Shown here in pieces: positions 41,101 through 53,151 of a stretch of 64,000 nt of DNA. Origin of the DNA: Porphyra umbilicalis (lineage: Eukaryota; Rhodophyta; Bangiophyceae; Bangiales; Bangiaceae); NCBI GenBank assembly GCA_002049455.2, contig KV918976.1, positions 1 to 64,000 of the forward strand. The letters are read 5' to 3'. The notes beneath the pieces are model-generated. The model worked only from the letters and a program-made list of their open reading frames with translations. It did no database searches and was not told the DNA's origin. Position numbers and translations under genes: made by a program. Each line of letters begins with the position of its first letter. Position 1 is the first letter of the stretch.

Positions 41101-42530
41101 CTGCACTCTATGCCGCCAGAGAAAACTGAGGGGGACGCGGAGTTGCCGGAGGGGTCTTGGGGTGGTGTCATCGGAATCCGCCCGACGGCGTCGCCCAGCG
41201 TGTCGCCACACATCGCTGCGATCCAGGCCCCTTTTGAGGGGAGGTTGAAGCACCACCTGGCGCAGACGGTAGGAGCTCCTGGGGACCTCACTAGTCGGCA
41301 GGCTGGGAGTGCGAGAGGCCAACGTGATCGGAAAACCGGGCCGGAGACGGGTGCAATTCAGCCGTGCGGGAAAGGGCGGTGGAAGGCATGCAAAAGAGGG
41401 CGCCAGCATGGGTCCATCCCGGGAGACGGGCGCATAGAATGCTCTGTTGAGCACTGATGCGGGCGCCGACACAGGGCTCGTCGTTGGCGCACTCCTAGAG
41501 GGGTGTTGCCGCATCGTGCGGCTGCTGCAGGTCGTGCCCGACCGAGCACCAGAATCGCGGCCTCACGGGTCCACCTGCGGGCGGCTTGCTCGCGACCCCT
41601 CAACCGTATCTCCCTTGGGCCAACAGCAGGAAAAAACGCCCAGCGGTGCGAAGAGATCGTGGTATGCGACTTGCCTGAGTTGGTCGACCCTGAGTGGCTG
41701 CTTTTTTACTTCCCCCCAGTGGGGCGGTCGCATGTCAAGAGAGCAGCCCACTCAGGCGTACCTTACGAGTGGGGCCCACCCATTGGCCAGAAGGCACGGT
41801 GCCAATCAGATCACGCGCGTCGTCACCGTTTCCGAAGTATGGCACTTTGGAAGTCTTGAGACTCGATTGTGGCCTGGTCTGTGGCTCTGCAAATCACTTT
41901 GGAAGTCTTGGGACTCGATTGCGGGCTGGTCGGTGGCTGTGGAAAGCAAGGCAGCCAATGGTATCCATTCGTGAGAGGCGGATCAGCAGAGCCTCAGACT
42001 GACCGTCGCTGTGAGTAAGGTCATGCATCCCCGTCTTCGCTCTCCCTCCCTCCGTGAAGCGCCGTGTGAGGCACGCAAGTCGTTGCATCCTGCTTCTCTC
42101 GTCGACCTACCCTGTGTTTCGTCGGGCTTCGGTGGGGGTCGCACCATCCGGTGCATCCGGGTGGCTCCGGGGTCACGTTCGGGTCGACGGGAGAACGCCG
42201 GCGTGGCCGGGGCCGCGCGTCTGGCTGGGGTCGCTCTGTCTGATCGCAGGGGAAGGACGCTCCTCGGGGGCTATGATGCAAGGGGATGCCGATCCGTACC
42301 ACTGTCGGAGATGGAGCGCTGCGGCGAGGGCGCTGAGGCACCTACGCGCACCGCAGGGGCGCCAGCCGGGCGCATCGTGTCGTTCGGGGGTGGCGTCGGA
42401 ATGTCCGTGACGAAGCGGGGGGTCGAAGGCGAGAGAGTATATATACCCCGTCCCCAACCAGTTCCATGTCTGCACACCTCCTTGTTTCCCCCCCCCCACG
42501 GCGTCGCATCGCCATCGGTGGGGCTCCACC
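41101..42530. other. Intergenic; one 43-bp direct repeat
   Basis: No gene recognised. CACTTTGGAAGTCTTG.GACTCGATTG repeats at about 41840-41883 and 41898-41941. A TATATATA motif lies near 42438. Otherwise nothing distinctive. Confidence 0.4.
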
Positions 42531-43075
42531 TGTTGAAACGCAGTGGGGATAGGGGATGGGGGACCACGGTGAAGTGGTTGAGTGGCTTGAGCTTGTGTGT
42601 ATGTGTGCGAACGTGCTTTGTTGGTTATCTCTCCAAAGCGCCCCTCTCCCCATCAAGGGCACTCCTCAAGTAGTCCAAGTCGGAGCACTCAAGCCCGCCA
42701 CGCAGCCCAAGCAGCTCGCCCGCGCACGCGCCCGCCCACACTCTAAATCAAAACGCTCACCAAATCAAAGCATCAGGGATCAAAGCAAAGCCCTCGCAAA
42801 TCAAAGCATCAGAAGCGCAAGAACAAATAATGTGAAATCGCAAAACTTTCACTCAAAATCGCACGGGTACAAATGTCGAATCCACCGGCGGTCACCAAAC
42901 CGTGAGGAAGTCGCATGGGTAGCCTGGTGGGAAGTAAGGCACCCACTCTCATTAGGCGTGACCTTCGGGTCGCGTCCGGGAGTCGGGGGTTCGAACCCTG
43001 TCAATACCTGGATTCTTGAATTTTGCTTTTTACAGCAGAAGGGCTTACAGCGGCGTTGAGCATGACGTTCCAACT
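42531..43075 (-). repeat. Copia B 3' LTR
   Basis: 545 bp, starting TGTTGAAACGCAGTGGGGAT on the plus strand and ending CCAACT, where the partner ends CCAACA. It contains the tRNA-like segment at about 42911-43008. Confidence 0.92.
42911..43008 (+). other. tRNA-derived-looking segment inside the copia B LTR
   Basis: GGTAGCCTGGTGGGAAG resembles a pol III A box and D arm. GGGGGTTCGAACCCTG (B box GGTTCGAACCC at 42988-42998) forms a good T arm. Between them GCGTGACCTTCGGGTCGCG can form a long variable arm, as in Leu/Ser tRNAs. Acceptor-stem pairing is poor, so it is not a functional tRNA gene. The second LTR carries the same segment at about 47707-47804. Confidence 0.5.
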
Positions 43076-43240
43076 CGCTGCCTTGCTTGACGCCGCCTGA
43101 CAGCTGACCGCCCTTGAAGTACTTGTCGAGAAGTAAGTCCGCCAAGAATCTTGACCTCCCAAATCCGGCGCTGCCCGTCATGGCCGCCTTGGGGGAGCAA
43201 TGTATTTACATCCGGATGTACTTACGGCGCGTACTTGAAG

Positions 43241-46200
43241 TCAACACATCCCCATCGTCTTGACATGCTTGTCGTGCTTGACCTTGGCGAGCTCCTTCGT
43301 CATCGGGTCTGCCGTCATCTCGTCCGTTGGGCAGTGCTCGAGGATGACTTTGTCCGTCGTGATCGCATCCCGCACAAAGTGGTAGCGAATGTCGATGTGC
43401 TTGGTGCGCTTGTGCTCGACGGGATTCTTGGCGAAGTCGATGCAGCCGCTGTTGTCGACCTTGATGTTAACCGGCCCAACCAAGTTGTCCGACTGCGTCA
43501 CGAGCTTGGTGACGCGTTGGATGAGCTTGTCGAGCCAAACAGCTTCCTTGCTGGCCTCGCAAAGAGCCATGTACTCCGCCTCCATGGTAGATAGCACCAC
43601 CGTCTTCTGCAACTTCGAAGCCCAGCTGACGGCCGCCCCGTCAAAGATGAACATGAAGCCCATCGTAGACCGCCGCGTCTCGTAGTCACCTGCCCAGTCG
43701 GCATCGCTGAAACCTTGGAGGATGCCCGACGCGGACTTGTTGTAGACTAGGCCCTTGTCGACAGACCCCTTGACATATCAGAGGACGCGCTTCACAGCCA
43801 CCCAGTGCTCCTTCCCGTAGCCCGACACGAAACGGCTTAGCTTGCCGACCGCAAAGGCGAGATCAGGACGCGTCCCGACCATCAGGTACATCAGGCTTCC
43901 GACGGACTCGCGATAAGGAAGAGACTCGTCGCTCTTCTCCGACTTAGCCAGCTGCAGCCCGACCTCCAACGGAGTCGCGATCGGGTTGCACTCCGCCATA
44001 CCGAACTTCTCGAGGACATGTCCCGCGTACTTGCCCTGCGACAGCTTGAGGGTGCCCAACGTCTTGTCACGGCTGATATCTAGCCCGAGGATGACCTTGG
44101 CCTCGCCCAGGTCCTTCATCTCGAAGCGCTTGCGAAGCGCCTTCTTGATTTTGCAAATCGCCTCCAAGCTTGACCCGACCAGAAGAAGATCGTCGACGTA
44201 CACCAGGGCGATGATGATTTCGCCGTCATCCATCTGGAGGTAGAGGCAGGCATCCGGGTCGATGTTGTCAAACCCTTGCGACTCGAGGAAGGCGTCGAGA
44301 TTGGCGTACCACATCTTGGGGGCTTGCTTAAGCCCATACAGCGCTTGGAGAAGACGGCACACCTTTTCCGGATACGTGGGATCGACGTATCCCTCCGGCT
44401 GCTCCATGTAGACCTCCTCGTCAAGGTCGCCGTTCAGGAAGACCGTCTTGACGTCCATCTGATGCAGCTCCCACCCGTTCGCCGCCGTCATCGCCAGGAT
44501 GCATCGGATGGTAGTGAACTTGGCTACCGGCGCAAACGTCTCGTTGAAGTCAAGCCCCTGGATCTGCCGATTGCGCATAAAGCACAGGCGCGCCTTGTGC
44601 CGCATCGTGCTGTTCCCGAACTTTTCCAGCTCGTCCTTGACCTTGTAAACCCACTTGCCCTTGAGCACGCGTCGGCCGACCGGGCGATCCGTCAAACGCC
44701 ATGTCTTGTTCTTGCGGATAGAGTCCATCTCCTGGTCCATTGCGGCCCGCCACTTGGTCGACCCTTGTCCTTGAACTGCTTGCCCATACGTCATGGGAGC
44801 CTCGTGAGCAACGAGGCTCACTGGATGCCAGTACTCAACCGGCGGCCTCCGCGATCTGCCGCTCCGACGCAGCGTGTCTTGAGATCCGGCAGAACCTTGA
44901 TTGTCGTCTGCCGATTTGTCCGAGCCATCATCTTGCTGGTCGTCTCCGCCGTCATCTTCAACGTCGACGGTCGTCGCTGCCGGCATCCAAGCCCGTCTCG
45001 CCTTCCACGACTTCGTCCACGGGTGAGTCCTCTGGAACATCTGCAACCTTGCTTGAGTTGTTCTCGGAGAAAACGACGCTTCGCGCCTGGACGACCTTGC
45101 CGTCGTCGAGGATGACCTTGTACGCCTTGCTGCCGTCGGGATAGCCCACGAAAATGCCCTTTGCCGCCTTGTCTCCGAACTTGCCATCGACGTGGCTCTT
45201 GTGCAGTACCACCCAGCATGTTGACCCAAACACCCGCATGTGGCTTACGTCGGGCTTGTTCCCGGTCCATAGCTCATGAGGCGTCTTGCCTACGGGAAGC
45301 GCACGGCTGGTGACGCGGTTCTTGATGTAGACCGCCGTCTTGATGGCATCCGCGCAAAGCTCTTGGTCGACGTCCTTGTGTCGCATCATAGTGCGTGCCA
45401 TCTCCACGAGAACTCGGTTGAGTCGCTCAGCAACCCCGTTCTGTTGCGAAGTGTCGGGCACCGTCGTCTGGTGCGTCGTGCCGTTCTCATCGTGAAGTGC
45501 CTTGAATGCGGACGACACGTACTCGCCGCCGTTGTCGGCCCGGAGCACCTTGATCTTGTTGCCGGTGTGCAGCTGTGCCTTTGTCAGCCATTTCTTGTAC
45601 TCCGCGAGAAGATCGCTCTTCTTGTGCAAGAAGACCACGTCCGTCCAGCGGGAGAAGTCGTCGGTGAACGTGCCGAAGTAGAGCGCTCCGCCACGAGAGG
45701 GTTCTGACATAGGTCCACCGAGGTCCGAGTGCACGAGCTGGAGCCGCCTGGTCACACGAACGCCTCTTGCGCTAGGCATAGGCGTCATTGCCGCCTTGCC
45801 GTACACAAACGGCTCGCAGATGTCCTTGACCACCATGGAAGTGCACTTGAGTCCCTCTACGTTCTTGTTCTTGATCTTCCTCTTGACGCCGGCTACGTTT
45901 ACGTGGCCAAGACGCTCATGCCATAGCTGCAGAGAGGCAACCGCAGCAGCATCCGACATAGGGGCCATGTTCAGGTGGTAGAGCCTGTTCTTACGCGTGC
46001 CGCACGCAGCAATCTTCTCGTTCATCTTGATGATGGACATACCGCGCTTGAACGACACTTCCGCACCGCGTTCCTCCATCATGCCGACCGACATGAGGTT
46101 GAAGCCCATAGTAGGAACATGGAGCACCTTCTCCAACTTGATCTTGCGCGTCTTGCCTTGAACGATGACGTTGAGGACGACGGTTCCGACGCCCGCCGTG

Positions 46201-47162
46201 GCCACGGACCCCGTGTCACCCATCGTGACGTTCCGTCCCGTGGTCGTCTTGTAGTCATCGAAGCACGCACGCATCCAGCACATGTGTGCAGACGCCGCAG
46301 AGTCGACAAGCCACGACTTGGAAATGTCATCGTTGTCATCCGCGTTGCCAACGAGACAGATGGCGTCGTCGCTGTCGCTACCGTCATCAGCCGCAATCGC
46401 GGCCAACTTGTCCTGTCTCTGCTTCTTGGCGTTGAGCTCTGTGCAATCATGAGCGATGTGCCCAAACTTGTGGCAGTAGTAGCACTCGATCTTGGAAAGG
46501 TCACCATGGCGGCCTTGACCTCGATAGTTGGCGCCGACGAGTGCCATGTCGCCAATGCGCTTGATCGCCGGTGACTTGTCCGCCTGACGCCGCTCCTCCT
46601 GAAGCAAGCGGCTCTTGACAAAGTTGAGGCTTAGCTCGTCCTCGCCCTTGGCGTCTAGAGCCACCAGCAGGTTCTCATACTTTGACGTCAGCCCGTTGAG
46701 AACGCTCATGGCGACATCCATCTCCGTGACCTCGCCGCCCATGGCCTTGAGGTTCTCGCCGAGGTTGCGCACGCGGTTGATACAGCCCAGCATGCCCTCG
46801 CCAACATTCATCGCGACGGTGTAGAATTCGCGTCGCGCCTTCATCTTGTTCATCAAACTCTTGCGCTGAAAGACGCCTTGCAGGGTCGACCACATTTTCG
46901 CCGTCGTCTTGCACCCCGACACGTGCTCCAGCTGCTCGGACCCAAAGGTGAGCCCGATGGTGGCGCTCGCCTTCGTGTCTCGACGCTTCCATACCGCCAA
47001 CTCGCGGTCCTCCGCGTCCGTTGGCTTGCCGTCTTCGTCAAGCATGTCATCCAGGTCGCGCAGCGCCAGGATCATCTTGATCCGGTGGCGCCACTCGTGG
47101 AAGTTCGTCTCCGTCAACTTGTCAATCTTGATGCCGCCCATGCCGGCAGCGCCACCGTCCAT
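43241..47162 (-). pseudogene. Copia B gag-pol polyprotein, one frameshift and one TGA
   Basis: ATG at 47162 starts MDGGAAGMGGIKIDKLTETN, a gag with FHEWRHRIKMILALRDLDDM. Then come zinc knuckle CYYCHKFGHIAHDC, protease WLVDSAASAHM, GAG-pre-integrase LWHERLGHVNVAGVKR, and integrase with VHSDLGGPM, RADNGGEYV and QQNGVAERLNR. Near 44985 the frame shifts by one base and continues with RT (GLDFNETFAPVAKFTTIRCI, YVDDLLLVGS). A TGA at 43778-43780 sits where RVLRYVKG is expected, consistent with CGA to TGA. RNase H (DADWAGD, STMEAEYMALCEASKEAVWL) ends at 43241. It belongs to a different copia lineage from A and C but uses the same primer site. Because its LTRs are nearly identical, the defects are recent, or the copy was mobilised in trans. 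Confidence 0.92.
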
Positions 47163-47312
47163 GATGCCTGCTTGTCGTAGCGCATCCCGATCTTGCCGAA
47201 CCTTGCGCCTTGACCGTCACGTCTTTGAACCTCCTTGCACTCGTCTTCTTCGCACTTGTCGCGACCGCCGCGACGCCGTCTGGCACACCTTGCCCTTGTC
47301 ACAGCCCCGGCT

Positions 47313-47326
47313 CTGGGCCCATAACC
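47313..47326 (-). other. Copia B primer-binding site (half initiator tRNA-Met)
   Basis: CTGGGCCCATAACC on the plus strand abuts the 5' LTR at 47327, identical to the site in copia A and C. Confidence 0.85.
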
Positions 47327-47872
47327 TGTTGAAACGCAGTGGGGATAGGGGATGGGGGACCACGGTGAAGTGGTTGAGTGGCTTGAGCTTGTGTGTATGT
47401 GTGCGAACGTGCTTTGTTGGTTATCTCTCCAAAGCGCCCCTCTTCCCATCAAGGGCACTCCTCAAGTAGTCCAAGTCGGAGCACTCAAGCCCGCCACGCA
47501 GCCCAAGCAGCTCGCCCGCGCACGCGCCCGCCCACACTCTAAATCAAAACGCTCACCAAATCAAAGCATCAGGGATCAAAGCAAAGCCCTCGCAAATCAA
47601 AGCATCAGAAGCGCAAGAACAAATAATGTGAAATCGCAAAACTTTCACTCAAAATCGCACGGGTACAAATGTCGAATCCACCGGCGGTCACCAAACCGTG
47701 AGGAAGTCGCATGGGTAGCCTGGTGGGAAGTAAGGCACCCACTCTCATTAGGCGTGACCTTCGGGTCGCGTCCGGGAGTCGGGGGTTCGAACCCTGTCAA
47801 TACCTGGTTTCTTGAATTTTGCTTTTTTACAGCAGCAGGGCTTACAGCGGCGTTGAGCATGACATTCCAACA
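47327..47872 (-). repeat. Copia B 5' LTR
   Basis: 546 bp, TGTTGAAACG to TTCCAACA on the plus strand; one T longer than the partner in a T-run. It contains the tRNA-like segment with B box at 47784-47794. Confidence 0.93.
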
Positions 47873-48859
47873 TATTAGGGCATCTTTTTTCACGCCGGCG
47901 ACGGCGCGCGCTTTGGCGGGGGCAACTGCGACGGTTCTCTCTTCCGGGTTCCGGCGGATGCTCTTTTTGCGGCCCAGCAGGCGGCAGCGGCGGCGTCACC
48001 GGCGGCGTTGGCCACCGTCGTGGGGCCAAATGTCGTGGCTGTGGCTGTGCGAACGGTGAGGGTAGGGGTGGGGGTGGGAATGGCGGTGGGCGTGGCAGCG
48101 GAGCCGGCGCGGTCGCGCGACCTCATGCCAGCGCGGATCATTCGCGGCGGGCAAGAGTGCTCACTGCAGGTCGCGCGCGTGGTCCTCGGGTTCATGACCG
48201 CCGTGCCCACGCCGCGTCGTGCGCGCGCCACGGGTAACGAGACCACCCTCGGCCCGTTACCCGCGGCTCATTGTTCTGTCGGCCCGTTACCCGCGGCTCA
48301 CTGTTCTGTTGCCCTGTGCCCGGCTTCGATGCCCGCGTCGCGTGCTCGGTGGCCACATCATGACCTGCATCTTTGATTGCATCCTCGTGTCCCTTTCACT
48401 GCGTCTGGGAGGCCCTGTAATCATTCTAACCGACTCTCGATTGATCCATGAGCGCTGTGGGCCATTCGGACAGACATGATGAGTTTGTCTGGCTGACGTC
48501 GGCGACGTGACTGGCCCGTGCTGTTAATGCGTTCTCGGTGCAATGCACTTGAGGAGTCCTCGTGCATAGATACGTAGTTGTTTCAAATGTGCTCCAAGTC
48601 GCCGTAAACCGTTCAGCAATACACGACTTGTTAAATGCTCCATAACTCCGCTCTCAAGTGCATTCGAGGCCTGCGTAAGTCTGTCCTGTATTCAGTATGG
48701 CCGGATGCTTATCTACCACCGGCGTGCTCACATGGTGCTCCCGTCTCCGACACAGTTAGCCCCCCTGCGCGACACGTTGGCAACACTCGACCGCCGTGTG
48801 TGGCCAATGTGTCGCTAAGAAGGAATCAAAATTTCACCTATGGCAGGACCGCCGACGAT
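47873..48859 (-). repeat. Dispersed repeat R, copy 2 (empty site for copia A)
   Basis: Reverse complement of 22408-22919 plus 28773-29253. Around 48345-48355 the sequence reads GCGTGCTCGGTGGCC, that is GGCCACCGAGCACGC on the other strand. This is exactly the target of copia A before insertion, with one CCGAG. The left end abuts the copia B LTR. The right end, GGACCGCCGACGAT, matches the R terminus seen at 22406 and, more loosely, at 52643. Confidence 0.9.
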
Positions 48860-50885
48860 CGCCCACCAGACCGGGAAACACCTAACGAGCAGTAGACAAG
48901 GATCACCAGTCCGTAAGCGAGGACCGACTATGCCATCTTCAGCACCAAGCAGTAGACGGACGATCCAGTCCGCTGCGCAGTGGTTTGCGCACCTGCCGGT
49001 TGCACTTGACACCGCGCAGTCAAGAGAGTGCCGCGGTCTCTGTAGTTGGACCTATGCCGAATGCTCGTTTTCTGGAGCCTCAATCCACCATCCTGATGGT
49101 GCCCAATGAGCACGTCGAGCGGAAGTAGTAGCACCCACTAATTGATAGAAACTGATCTTCGATCTGGTGATTTCAGTGAAAGTAAATCTTGAACTGCGGC
49201 GCTGATTGGCAATTTACCATGCGGAATGCCACGTAAGCGCCTCCTGAAGGGACCAGTTCCGTGCTGCGGCAGTGGTCGCGGACGTCTCCTCGTCTGCATC
49301 CTTCACCACCTGCCGCCAGAGGCACACGCCGCCTCCACGCCGAACTCCTCACGATGACTGTTGCGTTCGAAGACGATCGTGCAGCCGACGAAACAGCAGC
49401 ACGATGCCCAACATGACGCCGTGCTGAGCGGTGTCGCTGTTCAAGTGCAGCAGACGGCCGTACTGCGCCTAGTCCCCGTCCCTTTCAGATCGCTGTCGGG
49501 CCACTGCTGGTCCTCTTTTCGTGGTACGTTGGCCACGGGCTACGCGCGAAGCAGAGGGACCAGTCCGGTGCGGTTTGCATGCGGGGGGGGTGGCCACGCA
49601 ATTGCCGTCTGTGTGGTAGTTCCGGGCTCCAGCGGAATACTCCCCCGGTATCAGGACCCCTTTGGTCCTCCACAGCCTGTGCTCAACGCGAAGCAGATGT
49701 GTGTGGCGCGCGCGTCAACCAGTACTTGTGCTGCCCTCGCTGGCAGAACGGCGACGGCCTGTCTGCCTCTCTTCTGACAACTCATCCTCGTTCTGCCCTA
49801 CCCATTCCCTGCTTCCAACCGCGCCTGTGCCGCCTCTCGCCCTTCTGTTCGGGCTTCACTCCCCCATTTTCCCAATCGTGTCCGCCTCACACCACGCGTA
49901 TAGCCTACGCTCTCTGTGGGGTGCCATGTCGCTGCGCCATGGCTGTTTCTTTTCCACCTCTGCGGTGGCCATCGTACCGCCACCAGGTCATCGTCAAGGT
50001 CTCGCACCTCGTCTAGGCGCGCCGTGCACGCCTGAAGCGGTAGCTCACGGCAGTGCGGGCCGTCACGGCGAAGATGACCTGGTGTTCTTGACGCGCCAAC
50101 ACACGATGGCGCTCCCCGTGAGCGCCGCCTGGCCAGGGCATCGTCCGCTGCTGCACGGCGCGGCGTCTGCCGGCCGCGGGGGGATCTCGTCGTCACCCAA
50201 CCACCGTTCACGCCCGGTGTTCTTTACCCCGCCGCCCGTGCCCATTGTAGTCGGCGGTTCTGCCATCGCGCTTCTTTGGTCACTTTCAAGCGATTTGAGG
50301 GCGACACAGTGTGGTGCCCCATCGAAACCGCAGCCTACGACTTGGAATGGCCGGTCGGGGATCTGGAGACATAATTATTCGGTTCGGATGGCATGTCCGA
50401 CGGCTAAGACAACGAGAACCAAGCTCACACGGCCAAGTCCCAGGCTTGTGTATCACTGTAATGATGCAATTCCACAAATTCAGGAGGGGCCTCGCCCCTG
50501 GTGCACTCAGGCGAGATCACTGTCAGCGCCGAATGGTGCGGACAGCAGCGACCGGCCTCGACGTCCGAGGTTGAGTGTTTCCGCCCTGCGGCGAGGTGTT
50601 TTGAGACGATTTTCATTGGATCAGAGCCATGTCCGCATTGTTCTGCTCGTGTACCCGTGTGTTCCCAGCATTATAATTGGTTGGCGGTGGCCACTTCTCC
50701 CATAAATGCCCCCAGAGCACGTGGGGGGGCGGGAGAGACCCCAACGGCCACTACAGATGCCGCGAAGGGCACCTCTCGCGGCCGGCGCCAAACCGCCGCC
50801 CCCGCCGCCTGCGCGTTGGCACCGACTCTGGCCGCGGCCTGTGCGTTGGCGGTGGTGATGACGGTGGACATGGCTTCGGAGGAGA
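48860..50885. other. Two kb without a recognised gene
   Basis: Moderately GC-rich sequence. The longest plus-strand frame (49662-50705) lacks domain motifs and has no coding-like composition. An isolated CPHC near 50630 does not extend to a zinc knuckle in any frame. No RNA gene seen. Confidence 0.4.
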
Positions 50886-50889
50886 CGGC

Positions 50890-52330
50890 GGCGGCTGAGG
50901 GAGGGGGGGGGGGGGGGGGGGCGGGGCGGCGGTGGGGGCGGCCGCTGTGGGTCGCGGCCAAGGCGGCGGACACGGCGGCGTCCGCTGGCGCCGCCGAAGA
51001 GTGGCGGCGGTGTCGGAGGCCGCCGCTGGGACGGTAGCTTCGCCGGCCCGGCGACGGCGGGGCGGCAAAGGTGGCGGCGGCAGGGCGCACCAGTGGCGGC
51101 CGCGGTGAGGAAGGCCCGCCGGGGCGGTCGGTAGCGCCGGCCTCTGGCGGCGGGACAGCGGCGGCGGGCGGCGGCGGGCGGCGGCGGTTCGGCGGCGACG
51201 TGTGGCAGCCGAGTGCCGGCGGGGTCCGCGGCCGGCTGCGGTTTGGCGTCAGGCAGCGGCGGCGGCGAGGAGCGGGATCGCGTCCGCGGCCTCCCGCCGC
51301 GGGGGGGCCGTGGGGGGCAAACGTGCGGGGGGGGTGCGCGGAGGCGGCGGCGGCGGCGGTAAGCCGCGGCGGAGTCGGGCGTTGCGGCGGCGTCGGCCGC
51401 CGCCGCCACGCGTCGCCGCCGCCGCCGCCAATCTACAAGGCGGCGGCAGCGGCAAGGGGAGGCGGGGATGCGGCGGTCGGCGGCCGCGGCTGGTGTGTTG
51501 TCGGCGCGCGGGGGGGGCGGACGTGCGGCGCGGGTGCGCGGAGTCGACGGCGGCGGCGGCAAACCGCGGCGGTGTCGAGCGTTGCGGCGGCGTCGGCCGC
51601 CGCCGCCACGCGTCGCCGACGCCGCTGTCAATGTACAAGGCGGCGGCGGCGGCAAGGGGCGGCGGCGATGCGGCGGTCGGCGGCCGCGGCTACCGCGTTG
51701 TCGCTGCGGGGGGAAGGCGGACGTGCTGGAGGTGTGCGCGGTGTCGACGGCGGCAGCGCCAAGCCGCGGCGGTGTCGGGCGTTGCGGCGGCGTCGTCCGC
51801 CGCCGCCACGCGTCGCCGCCGCCACCGCCAATGCACAAGGCGGCGACGGCGGCAAGGGGCGGCGGCGATGCGGCAGTCGGCGGCCGCAGCTGCCGCGTTG
51901 TCGACGTGGGGGGAAGGGCGGACGTGCTGTGGCGGTGCGCGGTGTCGGCGGCGGCGGCGGCAAGCCGCGGCAGGGTGCGGCGACAGCGACGCGGCGGCGG
52001 CGGTAGTCTTGGCGGCCAAGGAGGTGCGCGCGGCTGGGGGTGAGGGCGGCGTCGCCGGCGCCGCGTCGACCTCGTATGGGGGGCGGGTGCCAGCGGCGGC
52101 AGGGGGCGGCACCGCGGCGGCTGTCGCGGTTTTCGCGCCCGCGGGCGACAGGCACCACGCGCGGGGGCGGCGCCGCGGCAGCAGACAGGGGCAGCGACTC
52201 GGTGGCGGCGACTCCGCGACGGTGCCTGGGCGCGGCCGGCCGCCGTCAGGCGACGGCACGGCGTCGGCGGCGGTTGCCCGCCGCAAGGTGGCGGGCTGCA
52301 CCGGCGGTGGGGCGGCGGCGGGAAGCGCCG
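50890..52330. repeat. GC-triplet minisatellite with about 200-bp period
   Basis: GGC/GCC-rich sequence with a higher-order repeat. The marker CAATnTACAAGGCGGCG or CAATGCACAAGGCGGCG occurs at about 51430, 51628 and 51829, and GTCGGCCGCCGCCGCCACGC-like blocks precede each. Period 199-201 bp, three to four units between about 51330 and 52010. Long frames on both strands (up to about 570 codons) are Arg/Pro/Ala-rich artefacts. A 14-base G-run lies at about 50905. Confidence 0.85.
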
Positions 52331-52484
52331 CCTCAACATGTCCCCCTGATATGGTTGGTCGCGTGTCAGTCATTGATTGGCACAAAATTGGATCAACAAA
52401 TCTGCATCCGCCAAATAGTACTGAAACATATACCCGAAATCAGTGGTCATTGTGTTTCGCAGATTATGCTTGAAACCGGACAAA

Positions 52485-52643
52485 CCGGATAGCTATCCGT
52501 GTGCTTGGGTGTCCCCTTGGATCCACCGTATGACTCTCTTTGTAGCCCCCTTTGGCGACTTCTTGGCGACACAGCTCGCGCCTGTGTCGCCTCGAAGTTA
52601 CCAAGAAGTAACCCGAAAAAGCGAGTGGGCAGAACCGCCGACG
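52485..52643. repeat. Diverged copy of the R terminus
   Basis: About 160 bp loosely collinear with 48700-48859: a CCGGAT start, a GGCGACA-rich middle and the end GGGCAGAACCGCCGACG. It shows that the R boundary at GCCGACG is shared by three loci. Confidence 0.5.
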
Positions 52644-53151
52644 GTGTCGCTGCCGCCGACTGGCGTCGGCGGTGCAGATGGGCTTTCATGTGGCATGAAG
52701 CTGCAGAGGCGATGCAGCTGGCCTTGCAGCGGGCCCTGGATCCACGCTCCTTGCTCTCGTCTGGGCCCACAGACGGATCCAGTGGCGCGCTCGGGGTGCC
52801 TGTGTCTCCGTCCCCGCCGCTGGGAATGCCGGCTTCACACAAAGGTGCGGACGATACTGATGTGGTTGCACCTCGGCGGCCCGCGGAGCAGGACATTCTC
52901 TTCCACGCGAAGAGGCTGGGGCGTATCCCACGCATCCCGTAGGGAACCGCCGCCGTCGCGCTTCAGGGCCGCCGTCGTCTCCGAGCCCGCCGCCCACTCG
53001 TCAGCGGCGTACCGGACCCTCCCAGGCGCCGTCACCTAGCCGGCCCCTGCACGCACCTCCTGTCTTGCCGCAGCAGGCTCCCTCGCCAGCAGGGTCTGTG
53101 GGGCCAGGTGCTGCTTCTTCCTCTGACAGCGCAACGCGCAGGCTGGCGGAC

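Larger units (their letters stand above)
42531..47872 (-). mobile_element. Ty1/copia element B, recent but defective
   Basis: LTRs at 42531-43075 and 47327-47872 are about 99 percent identical. Internal region encodes gag, protease, integrase, RT and RNase H on the minus strand with one frameshift and one in-frame TGA. Flanking 5-mers differ (CCACC on the left, TATTA on the right), so no target duplication is visible. The right flank runs directly into repeat R. Confidence 0.94.

Noticed and set aside
42911-43008. Functional tRNA gene
   Set aside because: The B box and T arm are good, but the acceptor stem does not pair and the anticodon arm is poor. Treated as tRNA-derived.
49662-50705. 347-codon plus-strand frame
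   Set aside because: No domain, no coding-like composition and an isolated CPHC that does not complete a zinc knuckle.
50621-52339. 572-codon minus-strand frame and a 423-codon plus-strand frame
   Set aside because: Both are by-products of GGC/GCC composition in a minisatellite; no motif.
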